From Rs1 sp038900335 (lineage in GTDB: Bacteria > Pseudomonadota > Gammaproteobacteria > Pseudomonadales > Balneatricaceae): a stretch of DNA of 64,000 nt. The notes under the pieces were generated by a model. That model did no database searches. It was not told where the DNA came from and was given only the letters and a program-made list of their open reading frames with translations. The first letter of the stretch is position 1. Each line of letters starts with the position of its first letter. Location: positions 248,001 through 312,000 of the forward strand of contig JBBMRB010000003.1 of NCBI GenBank assembly GCA_038900335.1, written 5' to 3'. Both the position numbers and the translations under genes were made by a program. Below, in pieces: positions 1-7,937 of this stretch.

Positions 1-460
1 CTAATGCCACACAAGCACCAGTGATAGAGGCAGTACGCGTACCGCCATCGGCCTGTAATACATCACAGTCAATGGTAATAGTATTCTCACCCAACTTCTT
101 TAAATCTAACGCTGCACGCAGTGAGCGACCAATTAAGCGTTGTATCTCAACAGTTCGCCCTGTTTGTTTACCACGGCTCGCCTCACGGCCATTACGCGTA
201 TTGGTAGAGCGAGGCAGCATACCGTATTCAGCCGTTACCCAGCCCGTGCCAGAGCCTCTTAAAAAACGAGGCACACCGCGCTCAACCGTCGCTGTACACA
301 ATACCTTAGTACCGCCGAATTCAACCAATACCGAACCCTCGGCATGTTTAGTGAAGTTGCGGGTAAACTTAACTTCACGTAACTGATCTAACTCACGACC
401 ACTTGGGCGGTGTGAAACAACACCTAATGACTGTAACTGATCAGAAATAGACTTACTCAT
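1..460 (-). CDS. rph: RNase PH, 3' part beyond window edge
   Basis: This is the N-terminal part of RNase PH, the phosphate-dependent 3'-to-5' exonuclease that trims tRNA 3' ends. The translation contains the family blocks [26 protein letters not shown] and [14 protein letters not shown], which match E. coli Rph closely. The reading frame runs off the left end of the window, so the C-terminal part is not seen. The ATG at 460 has an AAAGG ribosome site about 10 nt upstream. It gives about 17 extra residues before the point where E. coli Rph begins, and I see no in-frame ATG or GTG that would give the shorter form. The gene diverges from yicC across about 120 bp, an arrangement also found in E. 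coli. Confidence 0.95.
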   Translation of the reverse strand, partial: MSKSISDQLQSLGVVSHRPSGRELDQLREVKFTRNFTKHAEGSVLVEFGGTKVLCTATVERGVPRFLRGSGTGWVTAEYGMLPRSTNTRNGREASRGKQTGRTVEIQRLIGRSLRAALDLKKLGENTITIDCDVLQADGGTRTASITGACVAL

Positions 461-582
461 GGATACAAAACCTTTAAATTGAAATAATTAGACGCATTAT
501 AAAACTTAGCAACTTTAGTACGACACTGCATGCACAACCACATGCAATAAACTATTCGCCATTCTAATAGAGATTGAAGCAT

Positions 583-1446
583 ATGACACGCAGTATGACA
601 GCATTTAGCCGACAAGAGAGCCAACAGAGCTGGGGCACCCTTGTTTGGGAAATACGATCCGTCAATCATCGCTACTTAGAACCGAGCTTGCGCATAGCTG
701 ATTCATTGCGTGAAATAGAGCCAAAACTGCGTGAAACGCTACGCAAAACCCTCAGCCGAGGCAAACTAGACTGCTCTTTACGCCTAGAGCTAGCCTGCCA
801 ACAGCAAAGCATCAGTATCAACCAAGACAAGGCCAAGCAGCTAATAGATGCCGCACAACAACTGAGCAGCTTGTGTACGAACGCCCAGCCGATCAACACC
901 TTAGAGGTTTTACGTTGGCCAGGTGTTATGCAAGAGGGCGAGCTAGATATAAACGAGGTAAAGCAGCAAACACTTAAGCTATTTAACCAAGCATTGGCCG
1001 ATTTAAACAGCGCACGAGATAGAGAAGGCGCAGAACTGGCCACACTGATTCACCAGCGCCTAGATGCCATCAACATAGTGGTCGCAGATGTTCGCAGCAA
1101 AATGCCAGCGATACTCGCACAACAAAAAAATCTAATGCTCGCGCGCGTCAACGAGCTGCAATTAGAGCTAGAGCCAATGCGCATAGAGCAAGAAATCGCC
1201 CTGCTCGCACAAAAAGCCGACGTCGCCGAAGAACTCGATCGCCTAGACACCCACGTACAAGAAGTAAGGCGCCTACTCAATCAGCAAGGCGTTAAGGGCC
1301 GCCGCCTCGACTTCTTAATGCAGGAGCTAAATCGCGAAGCCAACACCCTCTCCTCAAAAGCGATCGTCGTCGATACCACCAACAGCGCAGTAGAACTAAA
1401 GGTATTGATAGAACAAATGAGAGAGCAAGTGCAAAACATCGAATAG
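583..1446 (+). CDS. yicC: YicC family endoribonuclease
   Basis: YicC-family proteins (YicC-like N-terminal domain plus DUF1732 C-terminal domain) are endoribonucleases linked to stationary phase and small-RNA turnover. The protein begins MTRSMTAFSRQ and contains the conserved blocks WEIRSVNHRYLE near the start and GRRLDFLMQELNREANT near the end. Both are diagnostic, and the 287-residue length is normal. An in-frame TTG at 574 would add three residues. I prefer the ATG at 583 because family members start with this short MxRSMTAF sequence. The gene is divergent from rph and is followed about 60 bp later by an intrinsic terminator, so it is probably a single-gene unit. Confidence 0.93.
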   Translation: MTRSMTAFSRQESQQSWGTLVWEIRSVNHRYLEPSLRIADSLREIEPKLRETLRKTLSRGKLDCSLRLELACQQQSISINQDKAKQLIDAAQQLSSLCTNAQPINTLEVLRWPGVMQEGELDINEVKQQTLKLFNQALADLNSARDREGAELATLIHQRLDAINIVVADVRSKMPAILAQQKNLMLARVNELQLELEPMRIEQEIALLAQKADVAEELDRLDTHVQEVRRLLNQQGVKGRRLDFLMQELNREANTLSSKAIVVDTTNSAVELKVLIEQMREQVQNIE

Positions 1447-1506
1447 CTCTTCGATAGCAAGCCGCTCACCCCAGAACACCTTAAAAAAACCTTTGTCAGC
1501 TTTTAC

Positions 1507-1535
1507 AAAGCCTTGTAAATACAAGGCTTTTATTT
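1507..1535 (+). terminator. intrinsic terminator after yicC
   Basis: An 11-bp perfect stem (AAAGCCTTGTA / TACAAGGCTTT) with a very short AA loop is followed by a T-rich stretch. It lies about 60 bp after the yicC stop and is well placed to end that transcript. Confidence 0.85.
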
Positions 1536-2012
1536 CCCATTCCAAACCGGTTTGCAGATGTCCGTTACCAGTTGCTGTTTAACTGGTGCGTTACAAAAAA
1601 TGAAGTTTGAGAAAAAAGTAAACAGTAGCCAACTTGATGAGTAAACTGATATTTTTATTCAGTTTCTTTTCGATAAGTTATTGAGTTTGTTATGTTCTAT
1701 CCTGTTATTCATTGACCAGATGCAGAATATTAAATAGAGGCTATTGCGCTATCAATCTTAGAAACATTCTGGGAATGACTACCCAGAAAGCCCTTCAAAA
1801 CAAGAGTCATTTCACAAAGAGCTGTTCTAACGGACAACGAGAGGAATGTACTAACGTAGCTAATATCAAGAAGCTTAAATAATTCGACTTTTTTCTATTA
1901 AATAGTCTAACTTTCGTTGTTCGCAATGATCTAACAACTGCAAGATAACGTGCACAGGCTTGATAAATTTGTTCTGTATTCTCAAGAAGCAATAACAGCT
2001 GATCGCACCAAG
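1536..2012. other. gap between yicC terminator and defence island
   Basis: This is about 480 bp of AT-rich sequence at the left border of the defence island. The only open frame is a 61-codon one on the minus strand (1807-1992), just downstream of the SecB-like gene. It has no recognisable domain and I do not call it. I saw no integrase, tRNA or clear attachment site here. Confidence 0.5.
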
Positions 2013-2474
2013 TTACTGTTTGCTAAATTGCACTGTAGGCAAGACAACTCTTGGCAAACGCAGGCGTTCACATTGGCCACTTAAAAACTCACGCCAATAA
2101 GGCCACACATGGTAACTCGCATTTTTTTTTGCAAACTCATCAATAGCAGCCTGTTCAAGCTCAGTGGTCACTTTATATTCGGCTATAAAGTATGCTTCAA
2201 CAAAGGCTTTAATATCAGGATCGCTATTTTCTTTAGCGTTCACCCAGCGTGCCCCCAAACGAATATAAATACGTATCAATTGCCCATCACCATCAATATC
2301 AACCAATTCACTGCGCTGAGCAACATGCATTTGTTGCACGACTAACGTTTCAAGTTCAGTTGATTTTGGATCAAAGTGATCAGCACACTCGGCTTGGCAA
2401 GACTTAACGTACACATCCTGAATCACTAAAGTATCAATTGCCTTTTGTAGCAATTTTGATAGCTTTTTAGGCAT
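2013..2474 (-). CDS. SecB-like chaperone of a toxin-antitoxin-chaperone module
   Basis: This is a SecB-fold protein of about 153 residues. The early block VIQDVYVKSC resembles the first strand of SecB. The ending, with YHVWPYWREFLSGQC and LRLPRVVLPTVQF, is typical of the atypical SecB homologues found next to toxin-antitoxin pairs. In known TAC systems such a chaperone holds the antitoxin in an active state, and its titration or loss frees the toxin. The ATG at 2474 overlaps the end of the mqsA-like gene by 8 bp, which argues for translational coupling. An upstream in-frame start at 2510 would add 12 residues inside the antitoxin gene and is less likely. It is the last gene of the island transcript. 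It is unlikely to be the housekeeping SecB, because of its gene neighbours and weak overall match. Confidence 0.8.
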   Translation of the reverse strand: MPKKLSKLLQKAIDTLVIQDVYVKSCQAECADHFDPKSTELETLVVQQMHVAQRSELVDIDGDGQLIRIYIRLGARWVNAKENSDPDIKAFVEAYFIAEYKVTTELEQAAIDEFAKKNASYHVWPYWREFLSGQCERLRLPRVVLPTVQFSKQ

Positions 2475-2994
2475 AACACGCCTCGCGCTCAAACTCATGC
2501 GATGTAACAATCCTAGCCTTACGAGCTGTCGATGAAAAGTTCACTACTGCCACTTTTTGCCAGCTGGCTTGAGCATTGTGTTCAACACCTGCACCGGCCA
2601 TCAGTTTATCTAAAGCAGCAGGCACATCCGCTGCTAAACGCAGCAGTTTATCCATTGCGTCAGATTGCATCACATCGTCTGACTCGTACTTTGAGAACGC
2701 AACAGGCCCTCCACCAAACACTTTTGCAGCGTCAGCCTGTATTAGCTTCCAGCGTTTGCGTAGCTCTTTTAGCTCAGCACCCGTTAACAAACCTTGTACC
2801 TGCTTTTTAAACGCGATCATGGCACGCTTATTAAAGCGTGCTTGCGCTGTACCCGCCTGCTCACTACCACAGCAATCACACACTGCATACTGGCTTTCAA
2901 TTTGTCCTTGTTGACCCAAATGTTCAACTGCAACCTTTTCAGTATGCAGAGTTAATTGACCCATTTCACATATTGGACAAGTTTTACTTTCCAT
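2467..2994 (-). CDS. MqsA-family antitoxin (zinc-binding N-terminus plus HTH)
   Basis: This two-domain antitoxin of about 175 residues resembles MqsA. The N-terminus has two CxxC pairs (CPIC near residue 6 and CDCC near residue 40) that would bind zinc. The middle contains TGAELKELRKRWKLIQADAAKVFGGGP, a helix-turn-helix of the MqsA/HigA type that would bind the operon operator; FSKYE follows. The C-terminal tail of about 50 residues is longer than in E. coli MqsA. It may be the chaperone-addiction segment that makes the antitoxin depend on the SecB-like protein, but that is inference. The ATG at 2994 overlaps the toxin stop as TGATG. A GTG one codon earlier is possible. Confidence 0.85.
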   Translation of the reverse strand: MESKTCPICEMGQLTLHTEKVAVEHLGQQGQIESQYAVCDCCGSEQAGTAQARFNKRAMIAFKKQVQGLLTGAELKELRKRWKLIQADAAKVFGGGPVAFSKYESDDVMQSDAMDKLLRLAADVPAALDKLMAGAGVEHNAQASWQKVAVVNFSSTARKARIVTSHEFEREACYA

Positions 2995-3434
2995 CACATA
3001 TCCTCATGCGACAAATGACAAGACACCAGCAATAACAATTTGCCCGTCTTGCCTATCGCAAATTTCACATAGTATTTGTAGCGCATTTCTTTATACGCGT
3101 ACTCCACCCATTCATCGCGAGATAAGCGGTAACTATCACATGCTGCCCAGGGCCCCGTTGGTTGTTGTCTACACCATTGAGAATTTATATACCGACCTTG
3201 AGTAACCGCTTGCTTAATAAGCTTTTGCACATCAGCTATCTCATAGGACAACTGCTGAACATCATTTTTACACTTTCTAGTCCATAAAATAGTACTGCTC
3301 TCACCTGTATCGAGCAAAGCCAATACATCTGTCAGCGAATATAACGGCCCATCGGAGATATAATAACTGACAACCCCAACTTCACTGGGAGGCAAACCTT
3401 CATAAGCGCTTACATTCATCATATTATTTACCAT
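2994..3434 (-). CDS. putative toxin of the TAC module, possibly MqsR/RelE-like
   Basis: This protein of up to 146 residues sits directly upstream of, and overlaps, the MqsA-like antitoxin gene. That position strongly suggests it is the toxin. The C-terminal half has an aromatic-rich block (RYKYYVKFAIG) followed by a hydrophobic strand (KLLLLVSCH). This recalls the last strands of small RelE/MqsR-type ribonucleases, but no catalytic set can be assigned with certainty by eye. The start is ambiguous: the first ATG (3434) lies inside a perfect palindrome, and ATGs at 3422 and 3419 would give proteins four or five residues shorter. An unrelated toxin class, such as an RNA-modifying enzyme like the ADP-ribosyltransferase of CmdTAC, cannot be excluded. 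The gene is 77 bp downstream of hsdS, in the same direction. Confidence 0.6.
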   Translation of the reverse strand: MVNNMMNVSAYEGLPPSEVGVVSYYISDGPLYSLTDVLALLDTGESSTILWTRKCKNDVQQLSYEIADVQKLIKQAVTQGRYINSQWCRQQPTGPWAACDSYRLSRDEWVEYAYKEMRYKYYVKFAIGKTGKLLLLVSCHLSHEDM

Positions 3435-3442
3435 AATGGTAA
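3428..3442. promoter_or_regulatory. palindromic operator candidate of the TAC module
   Basis: TTACCAT-A-ATGGTAA is a perfect inverted repeat (7-bp arms, 1-bp centre) spanning the first possible start codon of the toxin. A further half-site, TTTTACCAT, lies about 35 bp upstream at about 3467-3475. MqsA-type antitoxins repress their own promoters through palindromes with an internal spacer, so this is the natural candidate site. The assignment comes from position and symmetry only. Confidence 0.5.
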
Positions 3443-3511
3443 TTTAATCCAGTTAAAATTAAATGTTTTACCATCGCCTCTTCGTATACTTTTTTGACTT
3501 CGGCAAACACA

Positions 3512-4969
3512 TCAAACTTTTTTCTTTGCTCGCGTTTTCTTAATAGGCTTTTTTTTACTCGCGAGTGCAGCAGCGCGCTCGGCTTTAATCCTCTCAAGCA
3601 ATGCTTCGGCGCTGTTGTCACCGCTGATTAACTCAGGGTTTTGTGCGCGCCAGTCGGCCGTTAGTTCGCCGCGAAAGGCTTTGGCTAAGATGGATTGAGT
3701 GAGATTATTAACGCGCTCTAATGCGGCATTGGTTTTTTGTTCGATACTGTCAGCAAAGGCGAAGAGTTCTTCGACGCGGCGGACTATTTCGGTTTGTTCT
3801 TCGAGGGGAGGAACAGGAATTGAATAGTCCCTACATATTTCAAGAGTTAAGTTGAATTGACCCACTGTAGCTTTAGCTTTTGACTTAGTTAATTCCAGCA
3901 GAAACTCATCTCTCAAACAGATACTCAAATATTCATTCGTAACACCGCTGACAGGTCTAAAAATACTAATGGCTTGATTAATATTCCACGCTCTATGTGA
4001 CTCTGGAACAATTGATACTTTTCCTAATGGAGGCCCGACTATGTTCATCAACACATCACCAGGGAAAACTTTAGAACGCTTTAGTTCGTTATCATGAACA
4101 AGCTTGGGAATAAAAGTAGGCTCAATGGAAAAATCCAAGCTACCATCGAATGTCAGGTTATACACTTTGATGTAAGGTATATCACCGCTTTTTGTCATGT
4201 GCTCTTTTTTTGGTGTAGTCCCTTTCGTTATCAAATCACATAACTGCTCAGCTCTGAACCATCGCCAATTATCAGGAACTTTAGGTGTTGAGTTATTCGC
4301 TTTAAATTCTGTTGGCTCATTATATTTACGCTTTTCTTCCGTAAAGTAAGCTTTATGTTGTTTCGCTATTTGACCAAGATCGACATTCAAAGAGCCATTC
4401 TTACCCCGCCACTCCTCGGTCAACTTCCCGCTTACGGCGGCGGCGAGGACGGATTGGCGGAAAGTTTTTAGGATTTTGGGAATGCGGTCAAGGCGGGCTT
4501 TGGTGGTTTCTACTTGTGCCAGCAGAGTGTCGAGTTTATCGGCGATGACTTTTTGTTCGGCTAGAGGAGGGATAGGAAATTCGAGTTCTTTTAAAAATTT
4601 AAAATGCCTTGAGTAACCTTTATCTGGTATTTCCAGGTTATTCAATTCATAAAATGCAATTCGAGGGTGAAGGTATTCATGTGGTAATAAAAGCTTTGTA
4701 CCATCAGCTCCTGGAACAAACACAAAGTCTACCCATTTTATATTTCTTGTGTGATCACCAAATACAATTACAGGCTTCTCTAATTCTATTAATTTATCAC
4801 TGTCGTCGATGTACCCAGAAATAAACTCTTGGCCCTGATCAATCACAGGGTATAAACCTGACGCTTGGCAATCTTTGGTTTTTACTTTGATTCCATTTGT
4901 TGAAATCTGATCAAAACAATCAGCAGCAATTCTTTGAATCCATCCTTCTGGCAAATTAACATCACTCAT
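3512..4969 (-). CDS. hsdS: type I restriction-modification specificity subunit
   Basis: HsdS chooses the bipartite DNA target of a type I restriction-modification complex. The 485-residue protein has the usual two-repeat plan. Each target-recognition domain is followed by a conserved spacer helix block: the first contains PPLAEQKVIADKLD and ends VSGKLTEEWR, and the second contains PPLEEQTEIVRRVEELF and ends FRGELTADWR. The two recognition domains differ, so the target is probably asymmetric. The protein ends in a lysine-rich tail. Its start codon overlaps the hsdM stop (TAATG). The last residues run to within 80 bp of the TAC toxin, so that module may be co-transcribed. Confidence 0.95.
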   Translation of the reverse strand: MSDVNLPEGWIQRIAADCFDQISTNGIKVKTKDCQASGLYPVIDQGQEFISGYIDDSDKLIELEKPVIVFGDHTRNIKWVDFVFVPGADGTKLLLPHEYLHPRIAFYELNNLEIPDKGYSRHFKFLKELEFPIPPLAEQKVIADKLDTLLAQVETTKARLDRIPKILKTFRQSVLAAAVSGKLTEEWRGKNGSLNVDLGQIAKQHKAYFTEEKRKYNEPTEFKANNSTPKVPDNWRWFRAEQLCDLITKGTTPKKEHMTKSGDIPYIKVYNLTFDGSLDFSIEPTFIPKLVHDNELKRSKVFPGDVLMNIVGPPLGKVSIVPESHRAWNINQAISIFRPVSGVTNEYLSICLRDEFLLELTKSKAKATVGQFNLTLEICRDYSIPVPPLEEQTEIVRRVEELFAFADSIEQKTNAALERVNNLTQSILAKAFRGELTADWRAQNPELISGDNSAEALLERIKAERAAALASKKKPIKKTRAKKKV

Positions 4970-6570
4970 TAATTCACCCCCTCCAACGCCGCTAACAACT
5001 CATCCAATTCACCTAGCGCCGCAGTAAGCTCGTCTTTCGCTTCATGCGCTAGCTCCTCTGGCGCTGGCAAATCCGCCGCATCGACACTGTCTTTGTCTTT
5101 TAACCAGCTGATATCTAGCGAGTCGCCTTTAGTATTGGCAATCCAATCGCGGCTAAAGCTGCGCCAACGACTATGTAGCAGCTTGTCATCAATCCCTTCG
5201 TTTTCTAGCGCCGCTTGCTTATCAACCGCAATTTGTTCCGCGCCAAAGCTGTATTCACCTTCACTGCGGGTACTGGTACCATCAGCGCTGCATCCAAACA
5301 CTGTTTCAAAGGGCGTTAAGTGACTGTCGCCAAAGGGCGTGCGTTTACCAAACTTGGGCATATTAGTGCGCAGATCATAGACCCAGACGTTCTCAGTGCA
5401 GTTTTCCTGCTGGTGTTTGTCGCTCGCGCTGCCTTTGCTAAAGAAGAGCACGTTGGTTTTTACCCCCTGCGCATAAAAAATACCGGTGGGCAAACGCAAA
5501 ATAGTATGCAGGTTGCATTTGTTCATTAGATCGCGACGCACCTCTGTGCCCACGCCCGCTTCAAATAAAACGTTGTCGGGCAGCACCACAGCAGCGCGGC
5601 CACCCGCTTTTAAATTGCGATAAATGTGCTGCAAAAACGCCAGTTGCTTGTTACTGGTTTTATAAGTGAGGTCGTCGCGGGTATTGCTGGCTTCACCGCC
5701 TTTGCTGGTGCCAAATGGTGGGTTGGCAAGAATAATGTCGCAGCTGGCTAAGGCTTTACCGGCATCGCCTAAGGCGTTACCTAAGTGAATGACGCCTTCA
5801 TCTTCTCCTTCCATGCCATGTAACAAGCAATTCATTAACGCTAAGCGGCGCGTGTTAGGTACTAGCTCTACACCCACAAAGGCTTGGTTTTTTTGAAACT
5901 GCGATTGTTTGCTGGTTAAGTCAAAATAGTCGTCGCTCTGATCGCGCATGTATTGGTCGGCAGCCACTAAAAAACCTGCAGTACCCGCAGCGGGGTCTTG
6001 AATGGTTTCGCCAATTTGTGGTTTGATGCAGCGCACCATGGAGTTAATCAGTGCGCGCGGGGTGAAGTATTGGCCAGCGCCTGATTTTGTCTCGCTGGCG
6101 TTCTTCTCCAATAAGCCTTCGTATAAATCGCCTAGGCCGTCTTTCGCGGCACTAAACCAGTCAATTTGATCTAGTGCTTTGATCATTTGCTCTAAGTGGC
6201 GCGGCTCGCGCAGGCGAGTTTGGGCATCGGCGTAAATAGCGCTGATCAATGGATCTTCGTGTACTTGTACTTCTTTGGTTTGGCCTGGGTTTTCTGGGTC
6301 GGCTTCTAAACGCTTACCCGTAGACAGCGCTAACAAGATTATTTTGTAATCGTTAAGCAGATTGATGCCGGACTTTTCATTGATATCCGTCCAGCGACAG
6401 CCCTCTGGTAATGGGTGTTTCTTTAAAGTGCCCGCCTCGGTGTTTTCGTGCACCATTTTAATAAACAGCAGCAGTACTAATTCGGTAACGTAATCGCTGT
6501 AGTTAATGCCGTCGTCACGCAATACGTCACACAAGTTCCAGAGTTTTTGTACTATATCGTTGTTGGTCAT
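4969..6570 (-). CDS. hsdM: type I restriction-modification DNA methyltransferase subunit
   Basis: HsdM is the N6-adenine methyltransferase of the type I complex. The 533-residue protein has an N-terminal helical domain (HsdM_N; start MTNNDIVQKLWNLCDVLRDD). It has the SAM-binding block DPAAGTAGFL near residue 192 and the catalytic NPPF motif near residue 283, the gamma-class order. The segment YFTPRALINSMVRCI just before the SAM block is also typical. The length is normal and no key motif is missing. It lies 27 bp downstream of fic and overlaps hsdS, so fic-hsdM-hsdS form one unit. Confidence 0.96.
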   Translation of the reverse strand: MTNNDIVQKLWNLCDVLRDDGINYSDYVTELVLLLFIKMVHENTEAGTLKKHPLPEGCRWTDINEKSGINLLNDYKIILLALSTGKRLEADPENPGQTKEVQVHEDPLISAIYADAQTRLREPRHLEQMIKALDQIDWFSAAKDGLGDLYEGLLEKNASETKSGAGQYFTPRALINSMVRCIKPQIGETIQDPAAGTAGFLVAADQYMRDQSDDYFDLTSKQSQFQKNQAFVGVELVPNTRRLALMNCLLHGMEGEDEGVIHLGNALGDAGKALASCDIILANPPFGTSKGGEASNTRDDLTYKTSNKQLAFLQHIYRNLKAGGRAAVVLPDNVLFEAGVGTEVRRDLMNKCNLHTILRLPTGIFYAQGVKTNVLFFSKGSASDKHQQENCTENVWVYDLRTNMPKFGKRTPFGDSHLTPFETVFGCSADGTSTRSEGEYSFGAEQIAVDKQAALENEGIDDKLLHSRWRSFSRDWIANTKGDSLDISWLKDKDSVDAADLPAPEELAHEAKDELTAALGELDELLAALEGVN

Positions 6571-6597
6571 AATGTTCTCTAAGTTAGTCCGTTGCTA

Positions 6598-7677
6598 TTA
6601 ACTGTGTGCCATTAATAATTTGCACAGTGACTCATTTATGTAGTAATTGGCACGGCCTATTTTTTGTTTGTTTAAAAAGCCGTGCTCTACCAGTTGTTCT
6701 AAATACTTGGTGGCGGTTATTCGCGTTACTCCGAGATCTTCGACAATAAAGTCAATTTTGGTGTAGGGGTGATTAAACAAGTTATTGAGTAAATCTTGGC
6801 TATAGAGTTTGGGCAGTTGCTCACGAATACCGCGCTTGATATTCGCCATCAGGGCTTTCATTTCCGTGATCAATGAAATGGTATTTTGTGCGGTGTCGAT
6901 AATGCCATCGAGCATAAACAACAGCCAAGGTTCCCAATTGCCGGTATCGCGCACCGCTTGTAAGTTGGCGTAGTAGCCCGCTTTATGCTGAATAATAAAA
7001 CGACTCAAATACAACACCGGTAAATTAAGCAGGTCTTTGGTAACTAAGTACAAAATATTGAGAATACGCCCTGTGCGACCATTGCCATCGTAAAATGGAT
7101 GAATGCTCTCAAACTGATGGTGGATAATCGCCATTTTTACCAGTGGGTCGGCGTCACACAATTCATCGTCATTGATAAATTGCACTAGGTTATCCATCAA
7201 GCTGGCGATTTCATCGCCATGCTGTGGCGGGGTGTACACCACTTCACCGGTACGGGCATTTTTCAAATCAGTACCCGGCAGTTTTCGCAACCCTGCGGTG
7301 TTATGCTCAAGGTTTTGCTGAATGGCGAGAATATCGCCCAAGCGAATGAGCTTACTTTGGCGCGCACTGTGAAAACCTTGTTTTAATGCAAAGGCGTAAT
7401 CTTGTACTTCTTTGGTCGCGGGGTTGCTAATGGTTTCTTCAAATAGATCGGCTTTGTAAAGTTCATCATGAGTAGTCACGATGTTTTCGACTTCAGAGCT
7501 ATCTTTTGCCTCTTGTAAGGCCAGCGTATTGATTAAAATAGCTTCATTGGGAATGCTCGCCGCCACACCTTTTAGTTCGGCTAAGTAACGATGCGCTGCA
7601 GCCGTTTTTTTGAGTACCGCGCGCGACTCCCATTGCTCAATGTCAGCCAGTGGCAGCGGTGCGATAAGCGTAGACAT
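6598..7677 (-). CDS. Fic family protein with N-terminal self-inhibitory motif
   Basis: Fic proteins usually transfer AMP from ATP to target proteins. The active-site loop HPFYDGNGRTGR fits HxFx(D/E)GNGRxxR completely, so catalysis is likely. Near residues 58-65 lies SSEVENI, which fits the (S/T)xxxE(G/N) inhibitory helix and places the protein in class II, where the inhibitor is N-terminal. The C-terminal region has a winged-helix-like segment (DLGVTRITATKYLEQLVEHG) that could bind DNA. I chose the ATG at 7677, which has GGAAG about 10 nt upstream. An in-frame start at 7731 would add 18 unlikely residues. Fic genes are often found inside type I restriction operons, as here between hsdR and hsdM, but their role there is not settled. 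Confidence 0.92.
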   Translation of the reverse strand: MSTLIAPLPLADIEQWESRAVLKKTAAAHRYLAELKGVAASIPNEAILINTLALQEAKDSSEVENIVTTHDELYKADLFEETISNPATKEVQDYAFALKQGFHSARQSKLIRLGDILAIQQNLEHNTAGLRKLPGTDLKNARTGEVVYTPPQHGDEIASLMDNLVQFINDDELCDADPLVKMAIIHHQFESIHPFYDGNGRTGRILNILYLVTKDLLNLPVLYLSRFIIQHKAGYYANLQAVRDTGNWEPWLLFMLDGIIDTAQNTISLITEMKALMANIKRGIREQLPKLYSQDLLNNLFNHPYTKIDFIVEDLGVTRITATKYLEQLVEHGFLNKQKIGRANYYINESLCKLLMAHS

Positions 7678-7788
7678 AGATAAATTTCTTCCTTTTTTAT
7701 ACCTGAGGGTAAAGATATGTATAAATTTCACCGTAAATTATACATATCATTCATCTAATATATAGTTTTTCTATTTATTTATATATGT

Positions 7789-7929
7789 TGAGGCCTTTGC
7801 ACGAAGTAGCGAGCGAAGGTGAGATAAGGCAAAAACAGACGAAAAACCGGAGTTTATAGTTATAAATGAGGATTTTGAGTCTGTTTTTAACGCAATATCA
7901 TCGAGCGCAGTAATCGTGCAAAGGTCTCA
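7789..7929. mobile_element. MITE-like palindromic element, 141 bp
   Basis: The two ends form a 16-bp terminal inverted repeat with one mismatch (TGAGGCCTTTGCACGA / TGAGACCTTTGCACGA read inward). Further in, the arms pair again through AAAAACAGAC / GTCTGTTTTT and the centre TTTATAG / CTATAAA, so nearly the whole element can fold back on itself. A TGT triplet lies immediately outside each end, consistent with a 3-bp target duplication. There is no coding capacity. It sits 8 bp after the hsdR stop codon. Terminal repeats ending in GAG are known in some IS5-family elements, but I cannot assign a parent transposon. Confidence 0.8.
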
Positions 7930-7937
7930 TGTTAGCG

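Noticed and set aside
1807..1992. 61-codon minus-strand frame downstream of the SecB-like gene
   Set aside because: No domain, weak start context and AT-rich border sequence; not enough to call a gene.
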